Of a DNA stretch of 64,000 nucleotides, positions 62,155-64,000 are shown piece by piece. This DNA is from Mycobacterium sp. Lineage in GTDB: Bacteria > Actinomycetota > Actinomycetes > Mycobacteriales > Mycobacteriaceae. The stretch lies in NCBI GenBank assembly GCA_011620645.1, contig WOYS01000110.1:29774-93773 (forward strand), read 5' to 3'. Below the pieces are notes generated by a model. The model had not been told where the DNA came from. It worked only from the letters and a program-made list of their open reading frames with translations, and searched no databases. Positions within the stretch are counted from its first letter, which is position 1, and every line of letters begins with the position of its first letter. A program made the position numbers and the translations under genes.

Positions 62155-63957
62155 CTATCCGGCGGCGGCGGGTTGCGCGGGCTCGGGTTTCGGAATCGGC
62201 TCAGGTTCGGGCTGCGGGGGCGGCACCACCGGAGTGGTCGTGACGGGCGGCGGAGTGGTCGTGGTGACCGGTTTCGTCGTCGTGGTGGGCGGGGCGGTGG
62301 TCGTTGCTGTGGTCCTCGTTGTTGTTGTGGGCGTGGTCGTGGTGGTGGTGGGCGTCGTGGTGGTGGTCGTCGTCGTCGTGGTTGCGGTGGTGGACGACGT
62401 CGTCGAGGGGGCGGTCGCCGTCGTTGTGGTCGCAGTCGTTGTAATCGACGGCGGCGGTGGCGGCGGCGCTACGGAGGTCGTCACGACACCGTCGTCCCCG
62501 GTCACGGTCACCGTCTGAGGTTCGGTCACCACCGGTTCGCCGGGCTGCCCGGGCTCGGTGGAGAAGCTGGTCGCGGTCTCGGTGACCGGACCGCTCGGGC
62601 TGCTGGTCCCGGTCAGGGTGACGGCAAGGCCACCGACTGCCAGCAGGGCGGCCGCGGCAGCCGCACCGAACAGCAACGGCGGGCGCTTGTACCAGGCCAG
62701 CGGCTCCGGCTCGGCCGGATAGTCGTCCTCGCCGGGCGTGAACGCGATGGGCGGGCGCGCATCGGTCGGGGTTGCGGCATAACCGGTTTCGTATTCCGGT
62801 CCCTGATAGGGGACCGGCTCGCCAGTGGGCGCGCCGCCATCCTGGGACCACGCCAGCCCGCCGGGGGCGCCCGCGTCGGCGGCGGCTGCGCCACCGGCCC
62901 AGCCCATCGTCGGCGCCATCCCCGTCGGTGCGCCGGCCTCGAAGGCGACATCGGCGACCAGGGCGGCACCGGCCGCAGCGCTGGCTGCGGCCTGCGGCGC
63001 GGTGATCACCGGCACCTGGAGTCGCTCGGAAAGTCGTTGAGTGACAAGTGGAATGGCGGCGCCACCACCCACAGTGGCCACTGCGGACAGGCGGCCGGGC
63101 GCAATACCGTTGTGCTGCAGCAATTCTTCGATGGCGCCCAGCAGGCCGCCCAGCGGCTGGTCGATGAGCTGATCGAGTTCAGCGCGGGTCACCCGGACAT
63201 CGGCGCTGAATCCGGGTAGTTCCGCGGGCAGCACCGTGGCGGTCTCGGCGGACAGCCTTTCCTTGGCCCGACGGCACTCGTCGCGCAGCCGGCCCAGCGA
63301 GCCGACCGCGACGGTGCCCGCAGGGTCGGCGTCGCCGGCATCGGCGATCCCGGTGAGGACGTGGTTGAGCAGCGCCTGGTCGATCTGTTCACCGGAGAAG
63401 TCGGGGTACCGCAGCGTCGCGCCGATCGGCGCGAACTGGGCACCGGCATCAGTCAGCGTCACGCTGGTGCCACTGCCACCGAAATCGCATAGGGCGACGA
63501 CGCCCTGGGGTGGAAGGCCGCCCGCGGCGCGCAGACCTGCCAGTGCCGCAACGGAATCCGGTACCACCGCTGCCGAGGCCAGTCCGGGCTTGTTGCGCAG
63601 TGCCGTTTGCAGCGCAGCCACCACCGACGGCGCCCAGTGCGCGGGCACCGCGATGGTGATGGGATTGCCGCCACCGACAGTGCGGGTCATGGCGTCGAGA
63701 GCCTCGGCGAGCACCTGATCGCCGCGGTGGGAAGACCCGTCGGACGCCACCAGCGGCACCGGGTCACCCACGCGGTCGACGAAACCGCCGAGCACCAGTC
63801 CGGGCTGGCTCAGCTTGGGGTTCTCACTGGGGACACCGACCTCGGGTGCGCGGTCGGTGAACAGGGTCAGCACCGAACGGCGGGTGACGGGTGGCCTGCC
63901 GTTGCGGGCCGCCACCAGATTGGTCATCCCGACGGACAAACCGAGAGCGTCGCTCAT
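62155..63957 (-). CDS. Hsp70-like membrane protein with Thr/Pro-rich tail, paralogue of the 32128-34035 gene product
   Basis: The 600-residue protein begins MSDALGLSVGMTNLVAARNG (phosphate-1 loop), with VVALCDFGGSGTSVTLTDAG (phosphate-2) and VATVGGGAAIPLVTQRL (adenosine loop). A linker leads to a transmembrane helix at about 426-448 (PPLLFGAAAAAALLAVGGLA) and then a Thr-rich tail (TTTTTTTTPTTTTTTPTTTT) ending in Pro/Glu (PQPEPEPIPKPEPAQPAAAG). The ATPase half is close in sequence to the protein at 32128-34035. The gene lies five bases upstream of iniR, so they are probably one transcript. The start ATG 63957 is at the window edge region; the promoter is partly outside. Confidence 0.86.
   Translation of the reverse strand: MSDALGLSVGMTNLVAARNGRPPVTRRSVLTLFTDRAPEVGVPSENPKLSQPGLVLGGFVDRVGDPVPLVASDGSSHRGDQVLAEALDAMTRTVGGGNPITIAVPAHWAPSVVAALQTALRNKPGLASAAVVPDSVAALAGLRAAGGLPPQGVVALCDFGGSGTSVTLTDAGAQFAPIGATLRYPDFSGEQIDQALLNHVLTGIADAGDADPAGTVAVGSLGRLRDECRRAKERLSAETATVLPAELPGFSADVRVTRAELDQLIDQPLGGLLGAIEELLQHNGIAPGRLSAVATVGGGAAIPLVTQRLSERLQVPVITAPQAAASAAAGAALVADVAFEAGAPTGMAPTMGWAGGAAAADAGAPGGLAWSQDGGAPTGEPVPYQGPEYETGYAATPTDARPPIAFTPGEDDYPAEPEPLAWYKRPPLLFGAAAAAALLAVGGLAVTLTGTSSPSGPVTETATSFSTEPGQPGEPVVTEPQTVTVTGDDGVVTTSVAPPPPPPSITTTATTTTATAPSTTSSTTATTTTTTTTTTPTTTTTTPTTTTRTTATTTAPPTTTTKPVTTTTPPPVTTTPVVPPPQPEPEPIPKPEPAQPAAAG
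62270..62470 (-). repeat. Thr-codon low-complexity tract in the second Hsp70-like gene
   Basis: On the plus strand this is a run of GTG/GTC triplets, i.e. CAC/GAC-type complements encoding ACC/ACG Thr codons on the minus strand, broken by Pro and Ala codons. It is a triplet repeat with no strict longer unit, matching the tract in the paralogous gene at 33700-33858. Confidence 0.8.
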
Positions 63958-64000
63958 GCGACGCCCTCGCAGGCTCGGCCGTCGCAAGTCCGCCCGATGA

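Overview
The window is chromosomal DNA from a mycobacterium, most likely a non-tuberculous, Mycolicibacterium-type species. The support is a GC-rich sequence, a complete-looking ESX-3 type VII secretion locus (eccA3 to eccE3, with PE, esxG/esxH and espG3), fadD2/fadE6, dcd, rmlA, an aspC-type aminotransferase, an etfD-type Fe-S reductase, an F420-type nitroreductase, a mycothiol-type DinB protein, and gene order resembling the Rv0270-Rv0340 part of M. tuberculosis with extra genes inserted. All family and ortholog names come from reading the translations; no database search was run.

Layout. 1-2 kb: the 5' part of a glycogen debranching enzyme gene (cut by the window edge), a wrecked molybdopterin oxidoreductase and a small secreted protein. 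2.2-9.4 kb: a coupled pair of TenA-like genes, an F420-type reductase, a sulfurtransferase, an acyl-ACP desaturase behind two palindromes, an Acg-type nitroreductase, a TetR plus thioesterase unit, a STAS protein, and gene remnants. 9.4-15.6 kb: fadD2 and fadE6 convergent on a hairpin, a broken hydrolase gene, a TetR with a palindromic operator, and an MpaB-like oxygenase. 15.9-29 kb: ESX-3, in which two lesions stand out: the PPE4 gene between PE5 and esxG is collapsed to about 90 codons, and MycP3 has Gln where the catalytic His should be. 29-36 kb: envelope genes (PAP2 phosphatase, PAP2/lipid-kinase fusion, L,D-transpeptidase-like protein, Hsp70-like Pro/Thr-rich membrane protein, M15-like secreted protein, Tat-exported GH16 glucanase). 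36-43.6 kb: a GAF-ANTAR antiterminator divergent from a five-gene peptide ABC importer, then PPK2. 43.6-47.9 kb: a small genomic island with transposase fragments, two decayed recombinases and a restriction-modification pair, ending at tRNA-Gly(CCC). 48-56.6 kb: a broken cupin, dcd, a DUF7159-like membrane protein, a P450, a DinB-like protein, a SnoaL-like protein, rmlA, a YibE/F-like protein and an aminotransferase. 56.7-64 kb: etfD behind a double palindrome, then a second Hsp70-like membrane protein gene in an apparent operon with an IniR-like LuxR-type ATPase regulator.

Themes. (1) Selective damage inside an otherwise intact ESX-3 locus. (2) Three membrane proteins in one window with an actin/Hsp70-like or ATPase-like N-terminal half, one membrane span and a low-complexity extracytoplasmic tail; one is coupled to an IniR-like regulator. 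(3) Many perfect tandem duplications of 15-42 bp, single-base frameshifts and internal deletions, which could be real gene decay or, for some single-base events, sequencing error. (4) A compact restriction-modification island beside a tRNA.
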